Source: Streptomyces typhae
Lineage (GTDB): Bacteria; Actinomycetota; Actinomycetes; Streptomycetales; Streptomycetaceae
NCBI RefSeq assembly: GCF_009755605.1
Contig: NZ_WPNZ01000002.1
Span: forward strand, 296,184 to 360,183
Length of the DNA stretch: 64,000 nucleotides
Direction: 5' to 3'
This document shows, piece by piece, positions 1 through 8,822 of this stretch. Positions within the stretch are counted from its first letter, which is position 1, and the number at the start of each line of letters is the position of its first letter. A program made the position numbers and the translations under genes. Below the pieces are notes generated by a model. That model searched no databases and had not been told where the DNA came from. It saw nothing but the letters and a program-made list of their open reading frames with translations.

Positions 1-710
1 TGCACGTCGGTGGCGAAGGCACGGGCGACGGCGCCCGCGAGCGGGCCGCGGGCGAGGGCGCCGCGGGCCACCTCCTCGTCGAGGCCGAGCGCGTCGGCCA
101 GGGCCATCGCCTCCGCGACCAGGGCGACGCCGCCGAGCACGGCGGTGTTCACGACGACCTTGAGCGCGGCGCCGGAGCCGAGGGGGCCGGTGCGGGTCAC
201 CGTGCCGAGGTGGGTGAGGACCGGTTCGGCCCCGGTGGCGTCGCCGCCCGCGAGGATGCCGAGTTCCCCCGCGGCCGCCTTGTCCGTGCTGCCCATGACG
301 GGCGCGTCGACGAGCGTGACGCCCGCGGGCACCCGCTCCCCCAGCTCCCGTACGGCGTCGGGCCCGACGGTCGACATCTCCACCCAGTGCACGCCGTCCC
401 GCAGCACGGGCACGAGGGCGTCGGCTACGGCGCGCAGGGCGTCGGGGCCCGCGAGCATCGTCAGGACGACCTCCGCGTCGCGCACGGCGTCGGCGGGCCC
501 GGACGCGGCGCGCGCGCCCTCCGCCACCAGGGGGCCCGCCTTCGCGGCGGTGCGGTTCCACACGGTGAGGGGATATCCGGCGGCGAGCAGCCGCCGCGCC
601 ATCGGGGCACCCATGTGCCCGAGCCCGAGGAACGCGACACGGGGCAGCGGCGACGCGTCGCCGTGCCGGTCGTCGCGCCTGACGCCGTCCTTGGCGTTGT
701 CGTGGTTCAT
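1..710 (-). CDS. NAD(P)-dependent oxidoreductase, 3-hydroxyisobutyrate dehydrogenase family (3' end outside the window)
   Basis: The reverse strand from the ATG at 708-710 encodes an N-terminal Rossmann nucleotide-binding motif, AFLGLGHMGAPMARRLLAAGY-like, followed by MSTVGPDA, DAPVMGS and a GAALKVVVN segment. These are the ordered signatures of the beta-hydroxyacid dehydrogenase / 6-phosphogluconate dehydrogenase-like family. The lysine in the GAALKVVVN segment is the usual catalytic lysine. About 236 codons are visible; the C-terminal helical domain runs off the left edge. The family oxidises or reduces beta-hydroxy acids with NAD(P); the substrate cannot be told from sequence. The gene is divergent from the LysR gene at 769, which suggests that regulator controls it. 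A long open frame on the opposite strand is only a GC-rich shadow. Confidence 0.85.
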   Translation of the reverse strand, partial: MNHDNAKDGVRRDDRHGDASPLPRVAFLGLGHMGAPMARRLLAAGYPLTVWNRTAAKAGPLVAEGARAASGPADAVRDAEVVLTMLAGPDALRAVADALVPVLRDGVHWVEMSTVGPDAVRELGERVPAGVTLVDAPVMGSTDKAAAGELGILAGGDATGAEPVLTHLGTVTRTGPLGSGAALKVVVNTAVLGGVALVAEAMALADALGLDEEVARGALARGPLAGAVARAFATDV

Positions 711-749
711 GCCGACGACGTTAGGACCGGGCGGAGAATGCGACAAGCG

Positions 750-762
750 CATGCTTAGCATG
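750..762. promoter_or_regulatory. Candidate LysR operator in the divergent promoter
   Basis: The 13-bp sequence CATGCTTAGCATG is a perfect palindrome around a central T. It sits 6 bp upstream of the preferred LysR start and about 40 bp upstream of the divergent dehydrogenase start. LysR regulators usually bind dyads of the form T-N11-A in such shared promoters, so this is the natural autoregulatory site. Two further in-frame ATGs (751, 760) fall inside it. Confidence 0.45.
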
Positions 763-768
763 GCCCGC

Positions 769-1689
769 ATGCCTGATACGCATGAGTCCGAACTCTCCAC
801 GATATGGCTGCGCGCGTTCCTGGAGGTGGCCCGGCACGGTTCCTTCACCGTGGCCGCGCGCCGCCTCGGCTGGACCCAGTCCGCGGTGTCCCGTCAGATC
901 GCCTCGCTGGAGGCGGCCCTCGGCGGTGCGCCGCTGTTCGACCGGCTGCCGCGCGGGGTGCGCCTCACCGCGCACGGCACGGCCGCGCTCCCGCACGTCG
1001 CGGCGGCGCTCGACCGCCTGGCCCTGCTGCGGCGGGAGCTGCGGGACCTGAACCGGGTGGCGGGCGGGCGGCTGCGGTTCGGGGCGTTCGCGACGGCGGA
1101 CGCGGCGCTGGTGCCACGGGCGATCGCCCTGTTCCGGGCCCGCCACCCCGGGGTCTCCCTGGCCCGTGAGGAGGGCCTCACCGGCCCGCTCCTCGGGCGC
1201 CTGGCCGCGGGCGAGCTCGACCTGGCCGTGGTGTCCACGACGGGCGGGCCGCTCCCGGAGGGGACCGTCGAGCTGCATCACCTCCTCGACGAGCCGCTGT
1301 ACGTGGCGGTGCCCGCGGGGCACGCGCTCGCGGGCGAGCCCCGCGTCGGCCTGGCCCGGCTCGCCGACGAGGACTGGGTGTCCGGCAGTCCCGAGCCGGC
1401 GGGCACCCTGCTCGACGCGGCGCGACCGCACGGCTTCTCGCCACGCGTCGCCCATGTGGTGGGCGAGTGGACCGCCAAGCTGGGCTATGTCGCGGCGGGC
1501 CTCGGCGTGGCCCTGGTCCCGGCCCTGGCGGCGCAGGGGGTGCGGCCGGACGTCGCCCTGATCCCCGTACGGGACGAGGACGCCCCCACCCGGGCGGTGT
1601 ACGCGGCGACGCCACGGGACCGTACGGCGCCGCCCGCGGTGGCCCCCTTCCTGCGGGCGCTGCGGGAGGCGGGCGCGGACGCGGTGTGA
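769..1689 (+). CDS. LysR family transcriptional regulator
   Basis: The 306-residue product has the LysR layout: an N-terminal winged helix-turn-helix (about residues 10-65, with LRAFLEVARHGSFTVAARRL followed by WTQSAVSRQIASLEAALG) and a C-terminal periplasmic-binding-type effector domain. The ATG at 769 is chosen because it puts the HTH at the usual distance from the N-terminus; ATGs at 751 and 760 are in frame but lie in a palindrome that looks like an operator. The frame stays open far upstream by chance. Its divergent neighbour is a hydroxyacid-dehydrogenase-like gene, which LysR proteins often regulate. The effector is unknown. Confidence 0.9.
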   Translation: MPDTHESELSTIWLRAFLEVARHGSFTVAARRLGWTQSAVSRQIASLEAALGGAPLFDRLPRGVRLTAHGTAALPHVAAALDRLALLRRELRDLNRVAGGRLRFGAFATADAALVPRAIALFRARHPGVSLAREEGLTGPLLGRLAAGELDLAVVSTTGGPLPEGTVELHHLLDEPLYVAVPAGHALAGEPRVGLARLADEDWVSGSPEPAGTLLDAARPHGFSPRVAHVVGEWTAKLGYVAAGLGVALVPALAAQGVRPDVALIPVRDEDAPTRAVYAATPRDRTAPPAVAPFLRALREAGADAV

Positions 1690-1797
1690 CGCCCGGCGTC
1701 CACAGGCCCGGACCGGATCTCGTCCCCGGGAACCATGGCGCCACAGGCGCCTGTCCCGGGATACTTCGGCCACCTCACCTGCAACGGAAGGACTCAC

Positions 1798-3117
1798 GTG
1801 GCTCTGTCCCCCACCCCTGGGATATCAGGCCGACGGCTCGGCGTCTGCGGCGTGTTCGGCGCCGTGCTGCTCGCGGGGGCCGTGGTCCCGCCCGCCGCGG
1901 CCGACGGCACCGCTCGGGCCGGCGCCCCCACCGTCGAGGAGCAGCGCCTGGACCGCGCCGCGCCGCAGGAGATCCTGCGGCGCAGCGGATTCGACCGCGT
2001 GGCGCCCGGCTTCACGCGGGACCTGGACCGGGTGCGCTCCTACGCGCAGGCCCGGCGTCTGGTCGCGCACGAGGGGCAGTCGCTGTGGCGGCGGGCCGTG
2101 GACCGGGCGCAGGGGCGCTCCCCGGTGACCGGCGACCTCAGCAGGGACGACGACCGGCCGCTGTACTGGGCGCGGCTCGGGATGACGCGGGCGCTGCGCG
2201 GCTGGGAGCCGCGCGGGTTCGACCTCGACGACACCCGGCGGCAGCGGCTGCTCGCCGACCTGGAGACGACGTCCCGCGGCCAGGACACCATCGACTTCCC
2301 GAAGGGCCCGAACGGCACGCACCCGAAGGGCAAGGGGAAGCACAAGGGGATCAAGCGGGTCCTGGTGACCGGGTTCGACCCGTTCACGCTCGACCGCGAC
2401 ACCCGCATCAGCAACCCCTCGGGCGCCACCGCGCTCGCCCTCGACGGCACCGTCGTACGGACCGCCGAGGGACTCGTACGCATCGAGACGGCCGTCTTCC
2501 CGGTGCGCTGGACGGACTTCGAGCAGGGCACGGTGGAGCGGGTCCTTCGGCGGCAGCTGCCGCGCGTCGACCTGTTCACGACCGTGAGCCAGGGCCGGGT
2601 CGGCAAGTTCGACATCGAGCGGACCAACGGGGCCTGGCGGGGCGGGTTCGGGGACAACGAGAACCTGTCGCGCACGGAGACCGTCCCGGTGTCCGACCCC
2701 GCCTCGCAGCCGCAGTGGACGACGACGACCCTCCCGTACAAGGACATCGTCGCCGCGGACACCGGCCGCTTCCCCGTGTACGACAACACGGCCGTCACCG
2801 AGATCCCCGCGGGCGGCACCACGCCGGTGCAGCGCCCGGACGGCCCGACGCCGGGCTCGACGGCCCGCGCGGGCGGCGGCGGGGACTATCTGTCCAACGA
2901 GATCGCCTACCGGGCGACGCTGCTGCGCGACCGGCTCGGGCTGCACGACCGCCTCCCGGGCGGCCATGTGCACACGCCGGTGCTCCAGTTCGGCGCCGGG
3001 AACACCGACCCGGCGACGGGGAAGGTCACCGACGCGGAGTTCGAGCGCAACCGCGTGGACATCGTCGGGCAGGTGCGGCGGATCGTGGTGACGGCCGTGG
3101 AGGCTAGCGGACGGTAG
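1798..3117 (+). CDS. Secreted pyroglutamyl-peptidase-like protein with Ser at the usual Cys position
   Basis: The product has 439 residues from the GTG at 1798, with a GGAAGGA ribosome-binding site just upstream. It starts with a signal peptide (hydrophobic run VFGAVLLAGAVVPPAAA), then about 150 residues of unassigned sequence. From about residue 195 it resembles pyrrolidone-carboxylate peptidase (family C15): RVLVTGFDPF, then SNPSGATA. At the place where C15 enzymes have the catalytic Cys (YLCN-type motif) this protein reads GGDYLSNEIAYRA, with Ser366. A downstream HVHTP supplies the expected His (392 or 390). C15 enzymes are normally cytosolic and about 210 residues, so both the export signal and the extra domain are unusual. 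The enzyme may be inactive, may use Ser, or may have a different job. The 3' end overlaps the convergent gene by 14 bp. Confidence 0.75.
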   Translation: MALSPTPGISGRRLGVCGVFGAVLLAGAVVPPAAADGTARAGAPTVEEQRLDRAAPQEILRRSGFDRVAPGFTRDLDRVRSYAQARRLVAHEGQSLWRRAVDRAQGRSPVTGDLSRDDDRPLYWARLGMTRALRGWEPRGFDLDDTRRQRLLADLETTSRGQDTIDFPKGPNGTHPKGKGKHKGIKRVLVTGFDPFTLDRDTRISNPSGATALALDGTVVRTAEGLVRIETAVFPVRWTDFEQGTVERVLRRQLPRVDLFTTVSQGRVGKFDIERTNGAWRGGFGDNENLSRTETVPVSDPASQPQWTTTTLPYKDIVAADTGRFPVYDNTAVTEIPAGGTTPVQRPDGPTPGSTARAGGGGDYLSNEIAYRATLLRDRLGLHDRLPGGHVHTPVLQFGAGNTDPATGKVTDAEFERNRVDIVGQVRRIVVTAVEASGR

Positions 3118-3952
3118 GCGCGCCGCCGCCCGCGGTACCGCCCGTGACCCGCACGTCGCCGTCCGCGCTGTCGTCGGAGCCGTCGGAGTCGTCAGGGTCG
3201 TCGGGGTCGCCGGTGTCCTCGCCCATGAGGTCCCGCGCCATCAGCGTCGCCCCGGCGACCGCGCCCGGCATGAGGAACACGGCGACGAACGGCACCAGGA
3301 AGAAGACCGCGAGGGGAGCGCCGAAGCCCCACGCCAGCGTCTTGCGGGCGCGCAGCAGGGCCAGGCGGTCGCGCAGCCGTACGCCACGGCGTGCCAGCGC
3401 GACCGCCGTCAGCTCCTCGACGAGGAAGAAGCCGGTGACGAAGAACCCGATGACGGGGATCACGGTCTGGCCGACAACGGGCAGGAAGCCGAGGCCGAAC
3501 AGGAGCACGCCCCACAGCGCGGCCCGCACCACGATGCGCAGGCTGTCGCGTACGGAGATCAGCAGCTCGCGCCAGAGCGGCAGGCCCGACTCGGGGGCGA
3601 ACCCGGCGACGGAGATGTCGACCTGCTCGGAGAGGGACTCGTAGAAGGGCTCGCCGATCAGCAGCGTCACCGCCGTGAAGGTGACGACGGACAGAAGCAG
3701 CGCCAGGGCGAAGAGCAGCGCGGTCAGGAAGCCGCGGAACAGGCCCGGCCACGGGTCGGACCAGTCGTCGGCGAACGGCGTCGCCCACGACACCAGGTCC
3801 GTGCCCCACAGCGCGAGCGCGACGAGCGCGCCCGCGTACAGGACGAGAGTGATCAGCCCTGGCAGCAGCCCCCATCCGAACTGCTTGCCGTGCTGGGCGA
3901 CCCAGCGCTGTCCCTTCACCAGATAGCCGAAACCCCGGCCCAGTTCACGCAT
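3104..3952 (-). CDS. EI24 / CysZ-like membrane protein
   Basis: A 282-residue integral membrane protein with about five or six hydrophobic segments (for example LLPGLITLVLYAGALVALAL, LTALLFALALLLSVVTFTAV and FLPVVGQTVIPVIGFFVTGF) and the conserved GEPFYESLSEQVD loop after the second helical block, typical of the EI24/CysZ family. CysZ relatives transport sulfate in enterobacteria; actinobacterial members are mostly uncharacterised. The C-terminus is an acidic Asp/Ser tail (DDPDDSDGSDDSADGD). The start is the ATG at 3950-3952, upstream of the first helix. The stop lies inside the end of the convergent pyroglutamyl-peptidase-like gene, so the two transcripts overlap tail to tail. Confidence 0.8.
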   Translation of the reverse strand: MRELGRGFGYLVKGQRWVAQHGKQFGWGLLPGLITLVLYAGALVALALWGTDLVSWATPFADDWSDPWPGLFRGFLTALLFALALLLSVVTFTAVTLLIGEPFYESLSEQVDISVAGFAPESGLPLWRELLISVRDSLRIVVRAALWGVLLFGLGFLPVVGQTVIPVIGFFVTGFFLVEELTAVALARRGVRLRDRLALLRARKTLAWGFGAPLAVFFLVPFVAVFLMPGAVAGATLMARDLMGEDTGDPDDPDDSDGSDDSADGDVRVTGGTAGGGAPTVR

Positions 3953-4076
3953 GCGGCACACACTATCCCTCTTGTTGTCGCCGGTTTCAGCCTGTAGACC
4001 TCCCGTACCGATCTTCTCGTCTCTTCTCGTCACTGCTCTCCCGGGTCGGTGTCCGACCCCTGTTCCGGAGGTACGT

Positions 4077-6659
4077 ATGGGCATATCCCGGCCATCAAGA
4101 CCGTCAAGACCGGTGCTCCTCACCGCGTCGGCCGCCGCGGGCACCCTGCTGTTCACCGTGCTCACGCCGGGTGGCGCGAGTGCCGACCCGGCGCCGCGGG
4201 CGGTGGTCCGCGACCAGTCCCCGCTCGGCGACGCCGACCGGGCCGCCCGCGCTCCGGAGAGCGCCGCGGCCCGCGCCCTCGACGACGCGCCGGTGGCCGC
4301 CCGCACCGGCGCCGAGCGCGGCTATCCACGCGAGCGCCGCCTCGCCTCGGTGCCGGAGAACCCGGCCGACAAGTCCATCAAGCTGGGCCTGACCCCGTAC
4401 CACGCCATCGCCCCGGAGCTGAACAGGATCCAGGGCATCGGCGACCGCGTGAGCGTCGAGATCACCGGGCGCTCGGCGGGCGGCCACGATCTGTATCTGG
4501 TGACGGTCACCGCGCCCGAGTCGGCGCGCGAGGCCGCCCGGCAGAAGCGGATGCGCGAACGCATCGAGAACGAGCCCGCCGCGGCCGCCGCGGACAAGAC
4601 ACTCAAGTCCGCCTACAAAGCTCCGGTGTTCATCAACAACAACATCCACGGCAACGAGTGGGAGGGCACCGACGCGGCCCTGAAGCTCATCGAGAAGCTG
4701 GCACGGGCCAAGGACGCGAGGACCCGTGACCTGCTCGCCCACCACCGCCTGTACGTCAACGTCACCATGAACCCCGACGGCCGCGTCGCGGGCACCCGCG
4801 AGAACGCGAACGGCTTCGACCTGAACCGGGACTTCATCACCGGGACCCAGCCCGAGACGCGCGCGGTGCGGCGCATCGCCATCGACAAGCAGCCCGCCGT
4901 GATGATCGACCTGCACGGTTACGTGAACGGCACGCTCATCGAGCCGACGACGCCGCCGCACGGCGAGAACTACGAGTACGACCTGTTCCTGAAGAACACC
5001 TACGCCAACGCCCTCGGCATGGAGAAGGCCGTCAACGGCCTCGGCTACACCGAGGCGAAGGACGGCGTCCTTCCGGCCGTCATCCCCTTCCGCGACCAGC
5101 AGGAGGGCTGGGACGACTGGCCGCCCATCTTCACCCCGCAGTACATGCCGTTCCACGGCGCGGTCGCCGCGCACACCATCGAGTTCCCGATGCAGGTCAA
5201 CAACGAGGAGTACGACTCCGAGCCGGTCGCCGAGCTGCGCCGCCGCTCCGCGGTCAACACGGACATCGCGGGCGCGGCCATGACGGCGACGCTCGACTAC
5301 GCCCGTAAGCACCGGCGGTCGCTGATCGCCGACCAGATCGAGGTGTTCCGGCGCGGCGCGGCGGGGGCCCCTTCGGTGGAGATCTCCGAGGAGACGGTGC
5401 CGGGTGTCCCGGGCATCGGCCCGGAGGACGTCTACACGACGAAGTTCCCGCGTGCGTACGTCGTCCCAGCCGCGGGCCGCGACCAGCGCTCGGCCACGGC
5501 GGCGGCCCGGCTCGTGGACCATCTCCTCGCCAACGACGTACGGGTGCGGCGGGCCACGAAGGACTTCCGGCTCGGCGGCAAGCGGTACGGGAAGGGCTCC
5601 TACCTCGTCGACATGCGCCAGCCCAAGCGGGGCATCGCGAACGTGATGCTCGCGGACGGCCGCGACATCAGCGACAAGGTGTCCACGATGTACGACATCT
5701 CGGGCTGGAGCCTCGGGCGGCTGTGGGGCGCGACGGTCCGGCCCGTGCCTAAGGGGAGCCCGGCCGCGGTGCCGTCACGGGCGGTCGCGGCGGCGGCCGG
5801 GGTCGGATATGTGGCGCCGCGCGGTGACCTGCGGCTGCGGCTCGACGACGCGCGCGAGGTGGCCGCCCTCAACTCCCTTCTGCGGGAGGGGGTTTCGGTG
5901 CGCCGGCTGAAGGACGGCAGTGTTCTCGTGCCGGGGTCGGCGCGGCGGGCCGCGCGGGCGGCGGCGCGGAAGTACGACGTGGCGTTCTCCGCGACCACGG
6001 CGCGCGGCGGGGAGAAGGTGCGGCGCACGCGGGTCGCCGCGGCGGTGACGCCCGGGGAGCTGTTCGCGCTCCGTGAGATGAACTTCGACGTGGTGCCGGT
6101 GTCGACCGCCGTCCTCAACGACGGCTTCGACTGGCGCCGCGCCGACGTGCTCTTCGTCTCGTCCGGCCTCGACCGCGCGGACCTGAAGCCCGCGGCGCGC
6201 GAACGGCTCGACGCGTTCCTCGCCGGGGGCGGCGGGGTCGTCGGGCGGGGCGCCGGGGGTGCCGCACTCAACTCGGCCGCGAAGCTGCTGTCCGTCACGG
6301 CCGTCGAGGGCAACGGGGACGCCAACGGGGTGGTCCGGGTCCGCAACGCCGGTGGCGCCGTGGCCGGTTCCGGTACCGGGTACGGCTTCGTCTACGCCCC
6401 GATGTGGTTCACCGGGCTCGGGAGTGGGGTCCGGGTGGAACAGGCCTACGCGGGCGGCAAGCCGCTGGTGTCCGGGCACTGGCGCGCCGACTCTTCCGGG
6501 GCCGGAGGGCCCGCGGACGCCGCCGGGGAGGCTTCCGTCGTGAGCGGGGTCTCCGCGGGCGGGGCCCGGGTGGTCCTCTTCGGCACGGAGCCGTTGTTCC
6601 GGGGGCATCCGAAGGGGGTGTTCGCTCAGGTGGGGCGGGCGTTGTTCGCTGTGCGGTAG
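4077..6659 (+). CDS. Secreted M14 family zinc carboxypeptidase
   Basis: The 860-residue protein starts at the ATG at 4077 with GGAGG upstream, followed by a signal peptide (VLLTASAAAGTLLFTVLTPG ending near ASA). The peptidase domain covers about residues 90-400. Zinc ligands are His191 and Glu194 in NNNIHGNEWEG, and His280 in MIDLHGYV; the general base is Glu369 in HTIEFP. The FDLNRDF and QPETRAVRR segments are typical of the Streptomyces M14 branch. The remaining 460 or so residues form an accessory part with several beta-rich stretches and a Gly/Ala-rich segment, possibly a glutamine-amidotransferase-like fold, which I cannot assign with confidence. It should cleave C-terminal residues from peptides outside the cell. 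Confidence 0.9.
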   Translation: MGISRPSRPSRPVLLTASAAAGTLLFTVLTPGGASADPAPRAVVRDQSPLGDADRAARAPESAAARALDDAPVAARTGAERGYPRERRLASVPENPADKSIKLGLTPYHAIAPELNRIQGIGDRVSVEITGRSAGGHDLYLVTVTAPESAREAARQKRMRERIENEPAAAAADKTLKSAYKAPVFINNNIHGNEWEGTDAALKLIEKLARAKDARTRDLLAHHRLYVNVTMNPDGRVAGTRENANGFDLNRDFITGTQPETRAVRRIAIDKQPAVMIDLHGYVNGTLIEPTTPPHGENYEYDLFLKNTYANALGMEKAVNGLGYTEAKDGVLPAVIPFRDQQEGWDDWPPIFTPQYMPFHGAVAAHTIEFPMQVNNEEYDSEPVAELRRRSAVNTDIAGAAMTATLDYARKHRRSLIADQIEVFRRGAAGAPSVEISEETVPGVPGIGPEDVYTTKFPRAYVVPAAGRDQRSATAAARLVDHLLANDVRVRRATKDFRLGGKRYGKGSYLVDMRQPKRGIANVMLADGRDISDKVSTMYDISGWSLGRLWGATVRPVPKGSPAAVPSRAVAAAAGVGYVAPRGDLRLRLDDAREVAALNSLLREGVSVRRLKDGSVLVPGSARRAARAAARKYDVAFSATTARGGEKVRRTRVAAAVTPGELFALREMNFDVVPVSTAVLNDGFDWRRADVLFVSSGLDRADLKPAARERLDAFLAGGGGVVGRGAGGAALNSAAKLLSVTAVEGNGDANGVVRVRNAGGAVAGSGTGYGFVYAPMWFTGLGSGVRVEQAYAGGKPLVSGHWRADSSGAGGPADAAGEASVVSGVSAGGARVVLFGTEPLFRGHPKGVFAQVGRALFAVR

Positions 6660-6719
6660 GTCTTGGCGGGGGGCCTTGACGGGGTCCCCCGCCTCGTCCT
6701 TCAGCGGGCTCGGGCAGCG

Positions 6720-7877
6720 TCAGATCGAGAGTCGCCACGTTCCGTCCGGGGCCTGGAGGTGGCTGCCCTCGGCCGAGAGTTCCGCGCGCAGTGTGTGCAG
6801 AGCAAACCTGTTCTTCTCCTCCCACGTGCGGCGGACCCGTTCCAGGTCGTCCCAGAGTCTGCGGGGGCCGCCCTGATGGATCAGCGGGCGGGGGCCGTCC
6901 TCCGCTCGGGCCCATGCCCCGTCCGCGGCGAGAAGCCACACGACGCGCGGCCCGTCGTCCGGGAAGGTGGCCGCGCGGGTCTCGACTCCGGGCGTGTCCA
7001 GCTCATACAGCCACCGGAGCGGCCACTCCTGCCAGAGGTCGGGGATCGGACCGTGCGGGGACCGTACGTCCTCGCCCTCTCGCGTCCGGGCGGAAACGAA
7101 CACGTCGTCCAGCTTTCCCGGGTAGTCAGCTTCCTGCCGAGTCTCCATGAACGTGGCCGGGTCGGGCTGGACGGCCCCTCGCGCGATGCCGTCGCTCCCC
7201 ATGTCCGCCGTGATCAGTAGCGCGGTGTGCGCGATGGTCGTCACGAGCCGCCCGCCGGGGCGGAGCGCGCGGAGCCAGGACGCGGGGACGGGCCGCACGG
7301 AAACCGTCGCCATGATGCGGTCGTACTCCGTATCGGGGAGTTCCCCGGTCGCGTCGATGGCTTGCATGCGGGGGGTTCGCCCGAACTCGGCGAGACGCGT
7401 ACCGGCGGCCTCGATCAGGTACGGGTCCACGTCCACGCTCGTCACGTTCTCGTCCCCGAACCGGCGCGCGAACAGAGCGGCGGAGTACCCGGAGCCCGTC
7501 CCCACGTCGAGCACCCGGTGGCCGGTCTTGACGTCGAGCCGGTGGGCCATGGAGACAATGAGCCCTGGCAGGGTGCTGGACGACGTGGGGTCGCCGCTGC
7601 CGTGCGCGCCCGGGGCCGCGTGGTCCGCGTGTGCGGTACCCACGCGGGTCACCAGCGTCTCGTCGGCGTAGGCGGCACGCAACAGCTCGGCGGAGCCCTC
7701 GGGCGGGCTCACCAACTCCCATTCCTGCGTCGGGCTGTCCGGGATGCGCCGCCACCAGCGCGGGACCAGCCGGTGCCGGGGGGTGCTGCTCACTGCGTCA
7801 TGCCATGCGGGCGCGTCGGCGGTCACTCGGTCGGCGAGCGCGCGGGCGGCGCCGGTCCATGCGGGCACTTCGGTCAT
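6720..7877 (-). CDS. tgmC: PIMT-like O-methyltransferase of an ATP-grasp RiPP system
   Basis: A 385-residue SAM-dependent methyltransferase of the protein-L-isoaspartate methyltransferase type. RHRLVPRWW near residue 37, a TSSSTLPGLIVSMAHRL segment near 98-113, and SAM motif I VLDVGTGSGYSAAL at 122-135 follow the PIMT order. The C-terminal 150 residues are an extension not found in house-keeping PIMT. Its ATG overlaps the stop of the ATP-grasp gene (ATGA), so it is the last gene of a three-gene operon. In characterised graspetides and lasso peptides, such PIMT homologues methylate an Asp side chain so that it closes to an aspartimide; that role is the likely one here by inference. It matches what databases call the ATP-grasp peptide maturase system methyltransferase. 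Confidence 0.87.
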   Translation of the reverse strand: MTEVPAWTGAARALADRVTADAPAWHDAVSSTPRHRLVPRWWRRIPDSPTQEWELVSPPEGSAELLRAAYADETLVTRVGTAHADHAAPGAHGSGDPTSSSTLPGLIVSMAHRLDVKTGHRVLDVGTGSGYSAALFARRFGDENVTSVDVDPYLIEAAGTRLAEFGRTPRMQAIDATGELPDTEYDRIMATVSVRPVPASWLRALRPGGRLVTTIAHTALLITADMGSDGIARGAVQPDPATFMETRQEADYPGKLDDVFVSARTREGEDVRSPHGPIPDLWQEWPLRWLYELDTPGVETRAATFPDDGPRVVWLLAADGAWARAEDGPRPLIHQGGPRRLWDDLERVRRTWEEKNRFALHTLRAELSAEGSHLQAPDGTWRLSI

Positions 7878-8821
7878 GCGCTCTCTCCTTGCAGTGCGTC
7901 GGCCATGGCTTCAACGAGCGGCACCGCTGCTTTGACCGCGAGCCAATGCCATTGGCCGCTGGGGTTCACCTCGAAGAACACCCAACGTCCAGCGGGCGTG
8001 ACGGCGAAGTCCAGCGCGCCGAAGTACAGACCGAGTTCATCCATGAGCCGGCGGACCCCCTTCTCGATCTCCGAGGGGATGCCCACCACCTCGTACGTGT
8101 GGGACCGGTAGTCGGTACGCCAGTCGAGTCGAGCGGCTTCGCTGTCGGCGTGGATGGCGACGGGGAACATGCGGTCCCCGATCACGGTCAAGCGCACTTC
8201 GTACGCCTTGTCCACGTGCTCCTGGAACAGGTGGGCAGTGCCACTCACTCCGTCGTCCACCTGGTCTCCGGAGACGAGTGCCACGGGGAGGAACCGGCGT
8301 TTCCCTCCGGGGCCGAGCACGCCCCCGCCGAGCCCCTTGTAGACAACCGTGTCGTCCCCCATGAACGTCCGGGCGTGCTCGGGGTCCGACGTGATCACGG
8401 ATCGGGGTACGGCAAGGCCGCAGCGGGCGGCAACGGCGAGTTGAACCGGCTTGTAGTTCGCGGCGGCGTCCCGCGAGGGATGGTTGATCCAGCGGACGGG
8501 CAGCGAGCCGAGTACGCCGAGCAGTCCTGAACGTGCTTCGGAGACCGCGAGCGCGCGAGCGTGTCCGGGCCAGTCGGCGGGGGTCCGGAACTCGCCTGGG
8601 CGGCGCCACCACACCGACTTGACGGATTCCAGGCGGACCGTGCGGGAGCCGGCGAGGGACCCCGTCCAGCCGTCCCGGGTGAGGGAGACGGCCAGACGGG
8701 AAGCGGTGGGAAAGTCGGCGGTGTCGTACCTGACGACTGTCTCACCGCGCTTCACCAACTCCTCGACCACCGCATCGGCCGTGAGATCGTCCCGGCCGGT
8801 GAGGATGAGGATGGTCCTCAT
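7874..8821 (-). CDS. tgmB: ATP-grasp ribosomal peptide maturase (graspetide synthetase)
   Basis: A 315-residue ATP-grasp ligase. It starts MRTILILTGRDDLTAD, has the VWWRRP motif near residue 70-74 typical of this maturase family, YKGLGGGV in the ATP-grasp fold (residues 161-168), FQEHVDKAYEVRLTVIGD in the middle, and FFEVNPSGQWHWL near the C-terminus with the metal-binding Glu/Asn. These enzymes use ATP to activate Asp/Glu side chains of a precursor and join them to Ser/Thr (ester) or Lys (amide) side chains. The ATG at 8819-8821 is chosen because it lies one base after the precursor stop (TGAGATG), which implies coupled translation. An earlier in-frame ATG would lie inside the precursor gene. 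Confidence 0.92.
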   Translation of the reverse strand: MRTILILTGRDDLTADAVVEELVKRGETVVRYDTADFPTASRLAVSLTRDGWTGSLAGSRTVRLESVKSVWWRRPGEFRTPADWPGHARALAVSEARSGLLGVLGSLPVRWINHPSRDAAANYKPVQLAVAARCGLAVPRSVITSDPEHARTFMGDDTVVYKGLGGGVLGPGGKRRFLPVALVSGDQVDDGVSGTAHLFQEHVDKAYEVRLTVIGDRMFPVAIHADSEAARLDWRTDYRSHTYEVVGIPSEIEKGVRRLMDELGLYFGALDFAVTPAGRWVFFEVNPSGQWHWLAVKAAVPLVEAMADALQGESA

Positions 8822-8822
8822 C

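Noticed and set aside
10..768. A long forward frame extending the LysR gene upstream by 250 codons
   Set aside because: It is the antisense of the hydroxyacid dehydrogenase, whose reverse-strand motifs are clear; the extension has no known domain and Ala/Arg/Pro/Ser-biased content.
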